A stretch of 64,000 nt of DNA from Noviherbaspirillum pedocola (GCF_016632335.1 NZ_JAEPBG010000010.1:175528-239527), one strand, 5' to 3'. Positions 34,942-43,937 are shown, numbered from the stretch's first letter. Made by a program: numbers and translations. The notes: generated by a model not told the origin, from the letters alone.

Positions 34942-36144
34942 TTACTTGTTGCCGCGCAGTGCCTTGACTTCAGCATCGGACGGCTGGAATTTGGCGCCGT
35001 CGCGATAGCTGGCGTTTTCCATCACGCCTTTGCCATCCTTGACCGCCAGCGTGCCGACAAACGCGCCCATGGTGGATTGATGATCTTGCGGACGATAGGT
35101 GATGCGGCCGAACGGCATGTCGACTTGCAGGCCGCTGAAGGCCTGCGCCAGTTTTTCGCTATCGGTGGCGTTGGCCTTCCTGATACCCGCAGCCAAAGAC
35201 ATCACCGCGGAATAGCCGACTACCGAACCCATGCGCGGATAAGTGCCGAATTTCTTCTGGTAGGCGGCAAGAAATGCCCCGTGTTCCGGCGTCTGTATCG
35301 TTTGCCATGGATAGCCGGTGACGATCCAGCCAACCGGCGCTTCTTCCTTCAGCGGATCGAGATACTCGGGTTCTCCGGACAACAGGCTCACCACCGGCCG
35401 GTTGCGGAACAACTCACGCGTCTGACCTTCACGAACGAACTTGGCCAGGTCGCCGGCGAACAGCGCATTGAAGATCGCATCCGGCTTCGCATCGGCAAGC
35501 GCCTGGGTCACCGCGCCGGCATCGACCTTACCCAGCGCCGGCGCCTGCTCGGCCACGAATTCCACGTCCGGCTGCTGCTGCTTCAACAGCTTCTTGAAGG
35601 TCGCGACCGCCGATTGGCCGTATTCATAGTTCGGATACACCAGCGCCCAGCGCTTCTTCTTCAACTTCGCCGCCTCGGGCACCAGCATCGCCACCTGCAT
35701 GTAGGTCGACGGCCGCAGGCGATAGGTGTAATGGTTGCCGTCTTGCCAGACGATCTTGTCGGACAGTGGCTCGGCGGCCAGGAAGAAGGTCTTGCGCTGC
35801 CTGGCGAAATCGGTCACCGCCAGGCCGGTATTCGACAGGAATGTACCCATCAGCACATCGGCCTTTTCCCGCGACAGCAGCTCATCGGCCACGCGCACCG
35901 CATCGCCGGGATTGGCGTTGTCGTCGCGGGAAATCAGTTCAAGCTGGCGTCCGAGCACGCCGCCGCCGGTATTGATCTGCTCCAGCGCCAGTTCCATGCC
36001 CTTGCGGTAGGGCTCGAGAAAAGCAGCCTGCGCCTTGTAGCTATTGATTTCGCCGATGCGTATCGGCTCGGCGGCCAGCGCCTGACCTGCGCAAAGCGTC
36101 ATGGCGACCAGCGTGGCGCAGCGTGCGGCGTGCTTGAAATGCAT
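34942..36144 (-). CDS. Periplasmic substrate-binding protein of branched-chain-type ABC transporter
   Basis: A 400-residue protein with a Sec signal (MHFKHAARCATLVAMTLCAGQALAAEP) and a type I periplasmic binding fold of the LivK/Leu-Ile-Val family. Family segments are RIGEINSYKAQ, GMELALEQINTGGGVLGRQLELI and ALVYPNYEYGQSAVATFKKLL. It would deliver an amino acid, amide or aromatic acid to the fused permease; the ligand cannot be read from the sequence. The ATG at 36144 has AAGGAG 6 bases upstream. First gene of the operon. Confidence 0.93.
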   Translation of the reverse strand: MHFKHAARCATLVAMTLCAGQALAAEPIRIGEINSYKAQAAFLEPYRKGMELALEQINTGGGVLGRQLELISRDDNANPGDAVRVADELLSREKADVLMGTFLSNTGLAVTDFARQRKTFFLAAEPLSDKIVWQDGNHYTYRLRPSTYMQVAMLVPEAAKLKKKRWALVYPNYEYGQSAVATFKKLLKQQQPDVEFVAEQAPALGKVDAGAVTQALADAKPDAIFNALFAGDLAKFVREGQTRELFRNRPVVSLLSGEPEYLDPLKEEAPVGWIVTGYPWQTIQTPEHGAFLAAYQKKFGTYPRMGSVVGYSAVMSLAAGIRKANATDSEKLAQAFSGLQVDMPFGRITYRPQDHQSTMGAFVGTLAVKDGKGVMENASYRDGAKFQPSDAEVKALRGNK

Positions 36145-36512
36145 GTCTTGCTCCTTCAGGAACCTGCGGAAAACGGCGTAAGGCAGCATTCTAGTGGGGA
36201 AAGCCTGTTTGTACAGAATGACAATCCGCGGACCGGGTTTCCGCGCAAAGTACAAGGTGGATGCGAACCGGAGCGGAACAGAAGCCTGCGCATTCATTGG
36301 ATTCCCGTTGCCCGCTTCGATCATCGCAAACCGCTCGCACGACGAAGCCGTATGATCGCTGCCACGAAAGACTCGGGTTTGCGTGCACCCGGCTTGCGCA
36401 TACCGCAATCGATGTGCGTCATACCGTTCGAACATGGAACCTGCAACAAGGGGGAACGTCTATGCTGGAGCGGACCGGCGGGCGCATCCGACCGCAATTT
36501 TCAGGAGAAGTT
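36145..36512. other. Intergenic region between liv operon and receiver gene
   Basis: About 370 bases between divergent genes. The plus-strand frame of the receiver protein is open upstream to 36261, but that extension has poor composition and no ribosome site. I see no clear promoter pair and no small gene. Confidence 0.5.
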
Positions 36513-37043
36513 ATGCAAACCACGCCGGCCAACGGCGACCGCGGCCCGCTTCACACAACAATGCCGCCACAGGAAGCAAGGATGGATGCAATGACTACAG
36601 CGGCAGACAGCTTCAGCGCCATGCGCAGCGGCGCACCGCAAGCCACCGAAAACGGCGGCGCTGGCAGCGCGGGCCAACGTGCGAAGCAGAAAATTCTGGT
36701 GGTCGACGATAACCAGGATGCTGCAGATACCCTGGCCATGCTGCTCGAGTTCATGGGCAACAGCGAAGTCCGCGTCGTCAACGGCGGACAGGCCGCGCTG
36801 GATTTACTGCCCCAGTTTCATCCGGACGTGGTGCTGCTCGATATCGGCATGCCGGGCATGGATGGCCACGAAGTTGCGCGGCGCGTGCGCAGCCAGCCGC
36901 AGTTCAACTCCACGCGGCTTGTGGCGCTGACCGGTTGGGGCCAGGACGAGGACAGGCGCCGCACCCAGGAAAGCGGCTTCGACCATCATCTGACCAAGCC
37001 GGTGGACATCGCGTCGCTGCAAAACCTGCTGAGCTCGCTGTAA
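36513..37043 (+). CDS. Single-domain response regulator with disordered leader
   Basis: A 176-residue protein: a Thr/Ala/Gly-rich leader (1-52) without obvious fold, then a receiver domain (about 58-174). The phospho-acceptor should be D110 in VVLLDIGMPGMDGHE; the DD pair (ILVVDDNQDAAD) and the Lys of LTKPVD are present. There is no output domain, so it works by protein contact, like CheY. AGGAG is 6 bases before the ATG. Its receiver is strikingly close to that of the hybrid kinase at 59655-62195. No kinase lies next to it, so it is an orphan. Confidence 0.9.
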   Translation: MQTTPANGDRGPLHTTMPPQEARMDAMTTAADSFSAMRSGAPQATENGGAGSAGQRAKQKILVVDDNQDAADTLAMLLEFMGNSEVRVVNGGQAALDLLPQFHPDVVLLDIGMPGMDGHEVARRVRSQPQFNSTRLVALTGWGQDEDRRRTQESGFDHHLTKPVDIASLQNLLSSL

Positions 37044-37130
37044 GCGAGCATTCATCGAATAAATGCCCGAGGCACTGCGCACTCGTGGCATCAGCTCACA
37101 AAACAGCGCGGCGGAGTGGTGAAAACTGGA

Positions 37131-37168
37131 ATTAGCTTTTCATGCTAATATTTCGCATGAAAACTAAT
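37131..37168 (+). promoter_or_regulatory. Palindromic operator in front of the marR gene
   Basis: TTTTCATGC (37137-37145) and GCATGAAAA (37155-37163) form a perfect 9-bp inverted repeat with a 9-base spacer; with one skipped base the arms extend outward to ATTAG and CTAAT. The spacer contains TAATAT, a possible -10. The site ends 2 bases before the marR ATG, so bound MarR would block its own operon. No ribosome site is visible between operator and ATG. Confidence 0.7.
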
Positions 37169-37169
37169 T

Positions 37170-37646
37170 ATGCTTGCCATGGATGAGTTCGACCACACGC
37201 TGATGCAGCTGACGATGGGCCTGACTTCGGTGTCGCGCGCCTACAAATCGGCTGCGGACCGGCTCGCCGCAGATTTCAGCCTGTCCCAGGCGACCGGCTG
37301 GCCGGTGGTGATGATCGGCCGGCTCGGCGATGGCGTGCGTCCCGGTGCGCTGGCCGATTCCCTCGGCCTGGAGCCATCGTCGCTGGTGCGGGTGATCGAC
37401 CAGCTCATCGACGCCGGCCTGGTCGAGCGCCGCGACGATGCCAACGACCGCCGCGCGCGCACGCTGCACCTGACCGACAGCGGCCGCGAAGCCGCGAACC
37501 GCCTCGAAGCCGCGCTGCTGCCTTTCCGCCGCCAGTTGTTCGACGGTGTGCCGCGTGCGGACATCGATGCCTTCATGCGCATCCTGCAACACATAACGAC
37601 CGTGCTCGCCGACAACAGTGTCGCCAGCGGCCGCTCTCCGCAGTGA
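37170..37646 (+). CDS. MarR family transcriptional regulator
   Basis: A 158-residue winged-helix protein. The DNA-binding part is SQATGWPVVMIGRLGDGVRPGALADSLGLEPSSLVRVIDQLIDAGLVERRDDANDRRARTLHLT split by eye into helix-turn-helix and wing, standard for MarR. It probably represses its own operon through the palindrome just upstream and is released by an aromatic ligand (inference from family and context). The ATG at 37170 lacks a ribosome site; the ATG at 37179 is an alternative. The stop overlaps the GTG of the next gene by 4 bases. Confidence 0.9.
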   Translation: MLAMDEFDHTLMQLTMGLTSVSRAYKSAADRLAADFSLSQATGWPVVMIGRLGDGVRPGALADSLGLEPSSLVRVIDQLIDAGLVERRDDANDRRARTLHLTDSGREAANRLEAALLPFRRQLFDGVPRADIDAFMRILQHITTVLADNSVASGRSPQ

Positions 37647-39691
37647 ACTCAGTGCAAAGACCCAGCGCCGCCGAGCTCATCTTCTCGGTCAAAGCCTTTG
37701 CCAGCGCGATGCTTGCGCTGTACCTGGCGCTGTCCATCGGTCTGCCGCGGCCATTCTGGTCGGTGCTGACCGCCTACGTGGTGTCGACGCCCCTGACCGG
37801 CGCGGTCCGTTCCAAGGCGCTGTACCGCGTCGCCGGTACCTTCCTCGGCTCGATGGCCACGGTATTGATGGTGCCGCGCCTGGCCCAGGCGCCGGAACTG
37901 CTGACGCTGGCCATGGCCGGCTGGGTCGCGCTGTGCCTGTACATCTCGCTGCACGACCGCACGCCGCGCGCCTACACCTTCATGCTCGCCGGCTACACCG
38001 CCGCGATGATCGGCTTTCCCTCGGTGACCGCGCCCGGCGCGGTATTCGACGTGGCGCTGGCGCGGGTCGAGGAAATCACGCTCGGCATCCTGTGCGGCAC
38101 CGTCGTGCACACGCTGATCCTGCCGCGCAGCCTCGGACCGGCGCTCTTGGGACGGCTGGACCATGCGCTGACGGACGCGCGGCGCTGGCTGCGCGACGCC
38201 CTGGGCAACGGCAGCGATGCGCGCGAGCGCAGGAGCCTGGCCGGCGACATCACGGAACTTCGCCTGATGACCACGCACCTGCCCTTCGACACGTCGAACC
38301 TGCGCTGGACCAGCAACACCATCCACGCGCTGCAGGACCGGCTGGCGATGCTGGTGCCCATCCTGTCCGGCATCGAGGACCGGCTGCGCGCGCTGCGCGA
38401 ACTGGGTGAGGAAGATCCGCGCTGGCGTGCGCTGCAGAGTCGCATCACTGCGTGGAGCGACGCGAGCGCCGACCGAACCGGCGGCGACATCGAAGCCGCA
38501 GCGCTACGCCGCGAGATCGATACGCTGCGGCCGCGCATCGCCGCCGACAGTTCCTGGGCCGACCTGCTGCGGGTGAATCTCGCCGCGCGGCTGTCGGCGC
38601 TGATCGACCAGGTCGAGGAATGCCGCCGGCTGCGCCGCCACATCGACGCCGGCCTGTCGGGCCGGCTGCCGCGCGAGGCGCGCGCGGTGGCGCCGTCCGC
38701 GCCGCGGGTGCTGCACCACGATCCCGGCATGGCGCTGCTGTCGGCGGTGGCCGCGTTCATCGCCATCGTCTGCGTCTGCGCCTTCTGGATCCTCACCGCC
38801 TGGCCGGCCGGCTCGGCCGCCGCGATGATGTGCGCCGTGTTCTGCTCCTTCTTCGCCGGGCAGGACGACCCGGTGCCGAGCATCAAGCAATTCCTGCAGT
38901 ACACGATCGCCTCGATGCCGATCTCGGCGGTGTACCTGCTGTTCATCATGCCGGCGGTGCACAACTTCGAAACGCTGATCCTGGTGCTTGCGCCCTGCTT
39001 CATCCTGCTCGGCATCTTCATCGGCCGGCCCGCCACCACCGGGCGCGCGATGGCAATGACCTTTGGCGTCGCCGGCACGCTGTCCATGCACGACACCGGC
39101 ACGATGGACCTGGTGTCCTTTTTGAACAGCATGCTCGGGCAGCTGGCCGGCATTTCCGCGGCCGCACTGTTCACCCGATTGCTGCGCTCGGCCAGCGCAC
39201 AGCACACCGCGCGCCGCCTGTTGCGCGCGGCCTGGGACGAACTGGCGCGGCTGGGCACCGCGCGGCGCTTGCCGGATGCGGCGGCGATGTCGGCGCGCAT
39301 GGTCGACCGCATCGGCATGCTCACGCCGCGCCTGGCCGCGGCCGGACCGCACGACGATTTGTCCGCGGTCGATGCGCTGGCGGATCTGCGCATCGGTTTG
39401 AACATGGTGCAGCTGCAGCGGGTGGCAGGCGATCTGCGCCATCACCACGGCGCGCTGCGGCGCCTGCTGCGCGCGCTGTCCGAGCATTTCCGCGCGCAGC
39501 CGGGCAAGCCGGCCGACGCGCCCTTGCTGGCGCAGCTCGATGAAGCGCTGCGCGATGTCTGCGGCGCGCAGCCGGGACAGGCGCAGCGCGAGGCGATCGT
39601 CGCGCTGACCGGCATCCGCCGCGGCCTGTTCCCGAAGGCGCCGCCGTATCGGCCGGCGCCACTGAACGCGCCGGCGCCGCTGGCCGCATGA
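37643..39691 (+). CDS. FUSC/AaeB-type aromatic acid efflux membrane protein
   Basis: A 682-residue inner-membrane protein of the FUSC family (fusaric acid resistance / AaeB). It has two blocks of about six transmembrane segments (residues 10-165 and 365-510) separated by a soluble alpha-helical region. The pattern AMLALYLALSIGLPRPFWSVLTAYVV at the amino terminus is diagnostic. With the HlyD-type and outer-membrane proteins that follow it would form an export system for aromatic carboxylic acids. It begins with GTG at 37643, overlapping the marR stop (GTGA). Very GC-rich. Confidence 0.93.
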   Translation: MNSVQRPSAAELIFSVKAFASAMLALYLALSIGLPRPFWSVLTAYVVSTPLTGAVRSKALYRVAGTFLGSMATVLMVPRLAQAPELLTLAMAGWVALCLYISLHDRTPRAYTFMLAGYTAAMIGFPSVTAPGAVFDVALARVEEITLGILCGTVVHTLILPRSLGPALLGRLDHALTDARRWLRDALGNGSDARERRSLAGDITELRLMTTHLPFDTSNLRWTSNTIHALQDRLAMLVPILSGIEDRLRALRELGEEDPRWRALQSRITAWSDASADRTGGDIEAAALRREIDTLRPRIAADSSWADLLRVNLAARLSALIDQVEECRRLRRHIDAGLSGRLPREARAVAPSAPRVLHHDPGMALLSAVAAFIAIVCVCAFWILTAWPAGSAAAMMCAVFCSFFAGQDDPVPSIKQFLQYTIASMPISAVYLLFIMPAVHNFETLILVLAPCFILLGIFIGRPATTGRAMAMTFGVAGTLSMHDTGTMDLVSFLNSMLGQLAGISAAALFTRLLRSASAQHTARRLLRAAWDELARLGTARRLPDAAAMSARMVDRIGMLTPRLAAAGPHDDLSAVDALADLRIGLNMVQLQRVAGDLRHHHGALRRLLRALSEHFRAQPGKPADAPLLAQLDEALRDVCGAQPGQAQREAIVALTGIRRGLFPKAPPYRPAPLNAPAPLAA

Positions 39692-39731
39692 GGCCGCGTT
39701 CTCGCGTTCCACCCGTATTCAAGGATTGATG

Positions 39732-39938
39732 ATGATCGGCGAAATCAGTTTCTACGGCGTTTATGTGCCGGTATTGCTGCTTGCGGCGCTGCTGTCGCTG
39801 GCGCTCACGCGCGCGCTCGGCTACGTGCTCTCGCGCCTCGGCTTTTACCGGCTGGTGTGGCACCCGGCGCTGTTCGACTTCGCGCTGTTCATCATCGTGC
39901 TGGGCGCGGTGAACGCTGTTTTTTCCAATTGGTTGTGA
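39732..39938 (+). CDS. DUF1656 small membrane protein (AaeX-like)
   Basis: A 68-residue protein with two hydrophobic segments (VYVPVLLLAALLSLALTRAL and FDFALFIIVLGAVNAVF), matching DUF1656/AaeX, which accompanies AaeA/AaeB pumps. Role unknown. AAGGA lies 6 bases before the ATG at 39732; an ATG at 39729 directly before it is less well spaced. Confidence 0.9.
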   Translation: MIGEISFYGVYVPVLLLAALLSLALTRALGYVLSRLGFYRLVWHPALFDFALFIIVLGAVNAVFSNWL

Positions 39939-39945
39939 GGATTCA

Positions 39946-40854
39946 ATGAAACATTCCCTGGCGGCCGCAGGCCGCGTTGCGATCACGCTGATTGCGGTTG
40001 GCGCCGCGATCCTGGTCGGCAAGGCCTTGTGGCAGCACTATGAAGTCGCGCCCTGGACCCGCGACGGCCGCGTGCGGGCCAATGTGATCCAGGTCGCGCC
40101 GGACGTGTCCGGCCTGGTGGTCAAGGTGCTGGTGCATGACAACGGGGTGGTGAAGGCCGGCGACGAGCTGTTCGAGATCGATCCGTCGCGCTTCGAGCTG
40201 GCGCTGCGCCAGGCCGAAGCCACCGTCGAGGCGCAGCGCACCGCGCTGGCCCAGGCAGAAAACGAAGCGCGCCGCAATGCGCAGCTGCAGGACCTGGTAT
40301 CGACCGAGACGCGCGAGCAGGGCCGGTCCCGGGTCGACCAGATCCGCGCCGCGCTGCAGGGCGCCATCGTTGCGCGCGACGTAGCCAAGCTCAACCTCGA
40401 GCGCTCGCGCGTCGTGGCCGCCAGCGACGGCGTGGTCACCAACCTCGACCTTTACACCGGCGGCTATGTCGCCGCGGGGCGGCCGGTGCTGGCGCTGGTG
40501 GAAAAGAATTCCTTCTACGTCGAAGGCTATTTCGAGGAAACCAAGCTGCCGGGCATCCACATCGGCGACGCGGCCACGGTGGTGGCCATGGGCAGCCGCA
40601 GAGAGCTGCAAGGCCATGTCGACAGCTTCGCCGAAGCCATCGCCGACCGCGACCGCGCCACCGGCAGCAACCTGCTGCCGAACGTGAATCCAACCTTCAA
40701 CTGGGTGCGGCTGGCGCAGCGCATCCCGGTGCGGGTGAAGCTGGACCATGTGCCCGACGATGTGCGCCTGGTCGCGGGCCAGACCGTGACCGTCGAGATT
40801 CACGACCCGAAGAGCGATGCGCAGCGTCCGGCCGACCGGACCGCGGCGCGATGA
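39946..40854 (+). CDS. HlyD-type membrane fusion protein (AaeA-like)
   Basis: A 302-residue periplasmic adaptor with one amino-terminal transmembrane anchor (VAITLIAVGAAILVGKALW). The biotinyl-lipoyl halves flank a coiled-coil hairpin (about 75-160, LALRQAEATVEAQRTALAQAENEARR), followed by the beta-barrel part (VEGYFEETKLPGI, typical of this subfamily). It links the FUSC pump to an outer-membrane channel. It starts 7 bases after the DUF1656 stop and its own stop overlaps the next ATG by 4 bases. Confidence 0.94.
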   Translation: MKHSLAAAGRVAITLIAVGAAILVGKALWQHYEVAPWTRDGRVRANVIQVAPDVSGLVVKVLVHDNGVVKAGDELFEIDPSRFELALRQAEATVEAQRTALAQAENEARRNAQLQDLVSTETREQGRSRVDQIRAALQGAIVARDVAKLNLERSRVVAASDGVVTNLDLYTGGYVAAGRPVLALVEKNSFYVEGYFEETKLPGIHIGDAATVVAMGSRRELQGHVDSFAEAIADRDRATGSNLLPNVNPTFNWVRLAQRIPVRVKLDHVPDDVRLVAGQTVTVEIHDPKSDAQRPADRTAAR

Positions 40855-42362
40855 GGGCCGGCATGCGCATGATGTCTACCCGCCTCGCTGCAAAAATCCT
40901 GTGCGCGTCCGTGATCGCCGCGTTGACCGCCTGCACCACGGTCGGCCCGAACTACAAGGTGCCGGATCAGGCCGTGGTCAAGCGCTCTGATGCCGCAGCC
41001 GATTTCGCCAGCGCGCAGGCCGCCGCGTTCAGCCGGCAGCCGCTGCCGCCGCAATGGTGGAAGCTGTACCAGGACCCGGAACTCGACCGCCTGATCGAAA
41101 AAGCGCTGGGCGCGAATGCCGACCTGCGCGTGGCCGCCGCCAACCTGTCGCGCAGCCGCTCGACGCTGGCCGCGACCGAAGCCATCGAAAACCCGGCGCT
41201 GTCGGTCAGCGCCTCGCCCGGCTACGGCCGGCCGTCGGCCGAGGCGCTCGGCATTCCGGTGCCGATTCCGAATACCTGGCTCTACGACGTCGGCGCGACG
41301 GTGTCCTACGAAGTGGATTTGTTCGGCAAGATGAAACGCGTCATTCAAGCCGCCGAAGCCGACAGCGAATCCGCCGAAGCGGCCTATGACCTGGCGCGGG
41401 TCAATGTCGCCGCCGGCACCGCGCGCGCCTATGCCGATGCCTGCACCTCGGCCGCGCGCATCCGCGTGGCCGAGCATTCGGTGGCCTTGCAGAAGGAATT
41501 CGTCGACGTCAACGAGCGTCGCATCCGCGCCGGCCGCGGCACCGCGCTCGACCGCAGCCGCGCGACCGCCCAGCTCGAGCAATTGCGTGCCGCGCTGCCG
41601 CCGCTGCAGGCCGCGCAGCGGATCGCCCTGCAGCGCCTGGCGGTGCTGACCGGCGAGACGCCGAACCAGTTGCCGCAGGCCGCCGCCACTTGCGCCGCCA
41701 TGCCGCGGCTTAGCGCACCGGTACCGGTCGGCGATGGCGCAGCGCTGTTGCGCCGGCGTCCGGATATCCGCCAGGCCGAGCGCTCGCTGGCCGGCTCGGT
41801 GGCGCGCGTGGGCGTGGCCACCGCCGACCTGTATCCCAACATCGGCCTCGGACTGCAGCTCGGCAGCACCGGCATCCTCTCCGAATTCGGCGCGGCCAAC
41901 GCCACCCGCTTCACGCTCGGCCCGCTGATTTCCTGGTCGATCCCGATCAATGGCGTGGCGCGGAACCGGGTGGCCGCCGCGCAAGCCGGCAGCGAGGCCG
42001 CGCTCGCGCATTTCGATTCGGTGGTGCTGAACGCGCTGCGCGAAACCGAAAGCGCGCTGACGGCCTATGCGCGCGAACTCGATCGCAATGCCGACCTCAA
42101 AGCCGCACGCGACCAGAGCGCGCTCGCCGCGCGCCAGTCCGACGAGCTGTACCGCTACGGCCGCACCGATTTTCTGTCCGCGCTCGATGCGCGTCGCACG
42201 CTGGCGGTGGCCGAGAGCACGCTTGCAGCCAGCGATGCGCAACTCGTGGCCGACCAGATGACGCTGTTCCTGGCGCTGGGCGGCGGTTGGGAAGAGAAGG
42301 AAGGTAATGGAAGGCCGGCGCATGGACAGCAAGCGGCGCGGCAGGAAGACAGCGGCAAGTAG
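40851..42362 (+). CDS. NodT-family outer-membrane efflux lipoprotein
   Basis: A 503-residue TolC-like channel. The signal ends in a lipobox (ALTACTTVGPNY), so Cys28 is probably acylated. Two outer-membrane factor repeats follow, with PQWWKLYQDPELDRLIEKAL, VSYEVDLFGKMKR, LLRRRPDIRQAER and the carboxy-terminal YRYGRTDFLSALDARRTL. It completes a MarR, FUSC, DUF1656, HlyD, NodT operon. The last 25 residues after the family end are Glu/Gln/Gly-rich. The ATG overlaps the adaptor's stop. Confidence 0.94.
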   Translation: MRAGMRMMSTRLAAKILCASVIAALTACTTVGPNYKVPDQAVVKRSDAAADFASAQAAAFSRQPLPPQWWKLYQDPELDRLIEKALGANADLRVAAANLSRSRSTLAATEAIENPALSVSASPGYGRPSAEALGIPVPIPNTWLYDVGATVSYEVDLFGKMKRVIQAAEADSESAEAAYDLARVNVAAGTARAYADACTSAARIRVAEHSVALQKEFVDVNERRIRAGRGTALDRSRATAQLEQLRAALPPLQAAQRIALQRLAVLTGETPNQLPQAAATCAAMPRLSAPVPVGDGAALLRRRPDIRQAERSLAGSVARVGVATADLYPNIGLGLQLGSTGILSEFGAANATRFTLGPLISWSIPINGVARNRVAAAQAGSEAALAHFDSVVLNALRETESALTAYARELDRNADLKAARDQSALAARQSDELYRYGRTDFLSALDARRTLAVAESTLAASDAQLVADQMTLFLALGGGWEEKEGNGRPAHGQQAARQEDSGK

Positions 42363-42401
42363 TCCAAGGAACGGTCCGGCGGCCTCGACAACTGTTGGGC
42401 C

Positions 42402-42424
42402 GTAGGGTGGGCGCAGCCCGCGCG
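42402..42424. repeat. Interspersed palindromic-type repeat (GTAGGGTGGGC half)
   Basis: GTAGGGTGGGCGCAGCCCGC followed by GCG, one arm of the same hairpin found complete at 62964-63022. Here no nearby matching second arm is visible, so it looks like a decayed copy. Confidence 0.6.
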
Positions 42425-42462
42425 TCTGCATGCAGGCAAGGATTCCAGCAACAGGCAGCCTA

Positions 42463-42543
42463 CGTAGGTTGGGCGGACAAGCCCAACAACAAGCGCCCGC
42501 AGCCCGCGAGCATGTTGGGCTTCCTTCGTCAGCCCAACCTACG
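42463..42543. repeat. Interspersed inverted repeat (CGTAGGTTGGGC / GCCCAACCTACG)
   Basis: Perfect 12-bp inverted repeat (42463-42474 and 42532-42543) enclosing 57 bases that contain further GCCCAAC and GTTGGGC halves. The same GTTGGGC motif recurs near 52050 and 53060. These are dispersed non-coding elements common in Burkholderiales, probably mobile through an external transposase or acting as RNA hairpins. Confidence 0.65.
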
Positions 42544-42588
42544 AGCCGCCATGCATTGCCCAGGCGAAGCGGCAGCCCAGCATCAATT

Positions 42589-42633
42589 CAGCAAACGCAG
42601 CAAACGCAGCAAACGCAGCAAACGCAGCAAACA
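42589..42633 (+). repeat. Five tandem 9-bp copies CAGCAAACG
   Basis: Five direct copies of CAGCAAACG (last copy ends ACA) ending 2 bases before the CAGGAG ribosome site of the MFS gene. The array lies in the 5' leader, so copy-number changes could alter expression. Confidence 0.8.
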
Positions 42634-42647
42634 CAGGAGAAAGCAGT

Positions 42648-43937
42648 ATGCGTAGTCAAGGCGCCGGCAGCGGCATCAATTCACCCGGCACGGTGCTCTT
42701 CGCCAGCCTGATCGGCACCACCATCGAATTCTTCGATTTCTACATCTACGCCACCGCCGCGGTGCTGGTGTTCCCGAAACTGTTCTTCCCGCCCGGCGAC
42801 GCCACTGCAGCCACCCTGCAGTCGCTGGCCACCTTTGCCATCGCCTTCTTCGCGCGACCGATCGGCTCGGCCGTGTTCGGCCACTATGGCGATCGCATCG
42901 GCCGCAAGGCCACGCTGGTCGCGGCGCTCTTGACGATGGGCTTGTCCACCGTGGCGATCGGCCTGCTGCCGACCTATGCCAGCATCGGCACCACCGCGCC
43001 GCTGCTGCTGGCGCTGTGCCGCTTCGGCCAGGGCCTGGGCCTGGGTGGCGAATGGGGCGGCGCGGTATTGCTGGCCACCGAGAATGCGCCGCCGGGCAAG
43101 CGCGCCTGGTATGGCATGTTCCCGCAGCTCGGCGCGCCGATCGGCTTTCTGCTGTCCGGCGGCACTTTCCTGCTCTTGTCCGAAACGCTCACCGATGCCC
43201 AGTTCTTCGAATTCGGCTGGCGCATTCCCTTTCTCGCCAGCGCGCTTTTGGTGGCGGTGGGCTTGTTCGTGCGCCTGAAGATTACCGAGACGCCGGCCTT
43301 CCAGGCGGTGCTGGAAAAGAACGAGCGCGTCGACGTGCCGGCGCTGACCGTGATCCGCGAGCATTTCGGCATGCTGATGCTCGGTACCATCATTGCGGTG
43401 GCGACCTTCGTGCTGTTCTATCTGATGACGGTGTTTGCGCTCAGCTGGGGCACCAGCGCGCTGGGCTTCGCCCGTCCGCGCTTTCTGATGCTGCAACTGT
43501 TCGCGGTGCTGTTCTTCGCGCTGACCATTCCGTTCTCCGCAATCTGGGCCGACCGCAGCGGCCGCCGCGCGACCATGATCATCGTCACCTTCGCGATCCT
43601 GCTGTTCGGCCTGGTGCTCGCGCCCATGTTCGGCTCGGGCAGCGAGCTGCAGGTGGTAGTGTTCATGGCGATCGGCCTGGGCCTGATGGGCCTGACCTAT
43701 GGTCCGCTCGGCACGCTGCTGTCAGAACTGTTCCCGGCCGAGGTGCGCTACACCGGCGCCTCGCTCACCTTCAATCTCGCCGGCATCGTCGGCGCTTCGC
43801 TCGCGCCCTATATCGCGACCTGGCTCGCCAGCCATTACGGGCTGGCCTATGTCGGCTATTACCTGTCGGCGGCGGCATTGCTGAGCCTCGTGGCATTGAT
43901 CGCCACGGGCAAGAAACGCGCGACGCAATACGCCTGA
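42648..43937 (+). CDS. MFS transporter, metabolite:proton symporter (MHS) type
   Basis: A 429-residue major facilitator with 12 transmembrane segments. The opening LIGTTIEFFDFYIYATAAVLVFPKLFFP and the loop GHYGDRIGRKATLV are typical of the MHS subfamily (ShiA, ProP and related). Substrates in the subfamily are organic acids or osmolytes; this one is not defined. The ATG at 42648 follows CAGGAG. It is not part of the efflux operon by spacing (285 bases of repeats between). Confidence 0.92.
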   Translation: MRSQGAGSGINSPGTVLFASLIGTTIEFFDFYIYATAAVLVFPKLFFPPGDATAATLQSLATFAIAFFARPIGSAVFGHYGDRIGRKATLVAALLTMGLSTVAIGLLPTYASIGTTAPLLLALCRFGQGLGLGGEWGGAVLLATENAPPGKRAWYGMFPQLGAPIGFLLSGGTFLLLSETLTDAQFFEFGWRIPFLASALLVAVGLFVRLKITETPAFQAVLEKNERVDVPALTVIREHFGMLMLGTIIAVATFVLFYLMTVFALSWGTSALGFARPRFLMLQLFAVLFFALTIPFSAIWADRSGRRATMIIVTFAILLFGLVLAPMFGSGSELQVVVFMAIGLGLMGLTYGPLGTLLSELFPAEVRYTGASLTFNLAGIVGASLAPYIATWLASHYGLAYVGYYLSAAALLSLVALIATGKKRATQYA

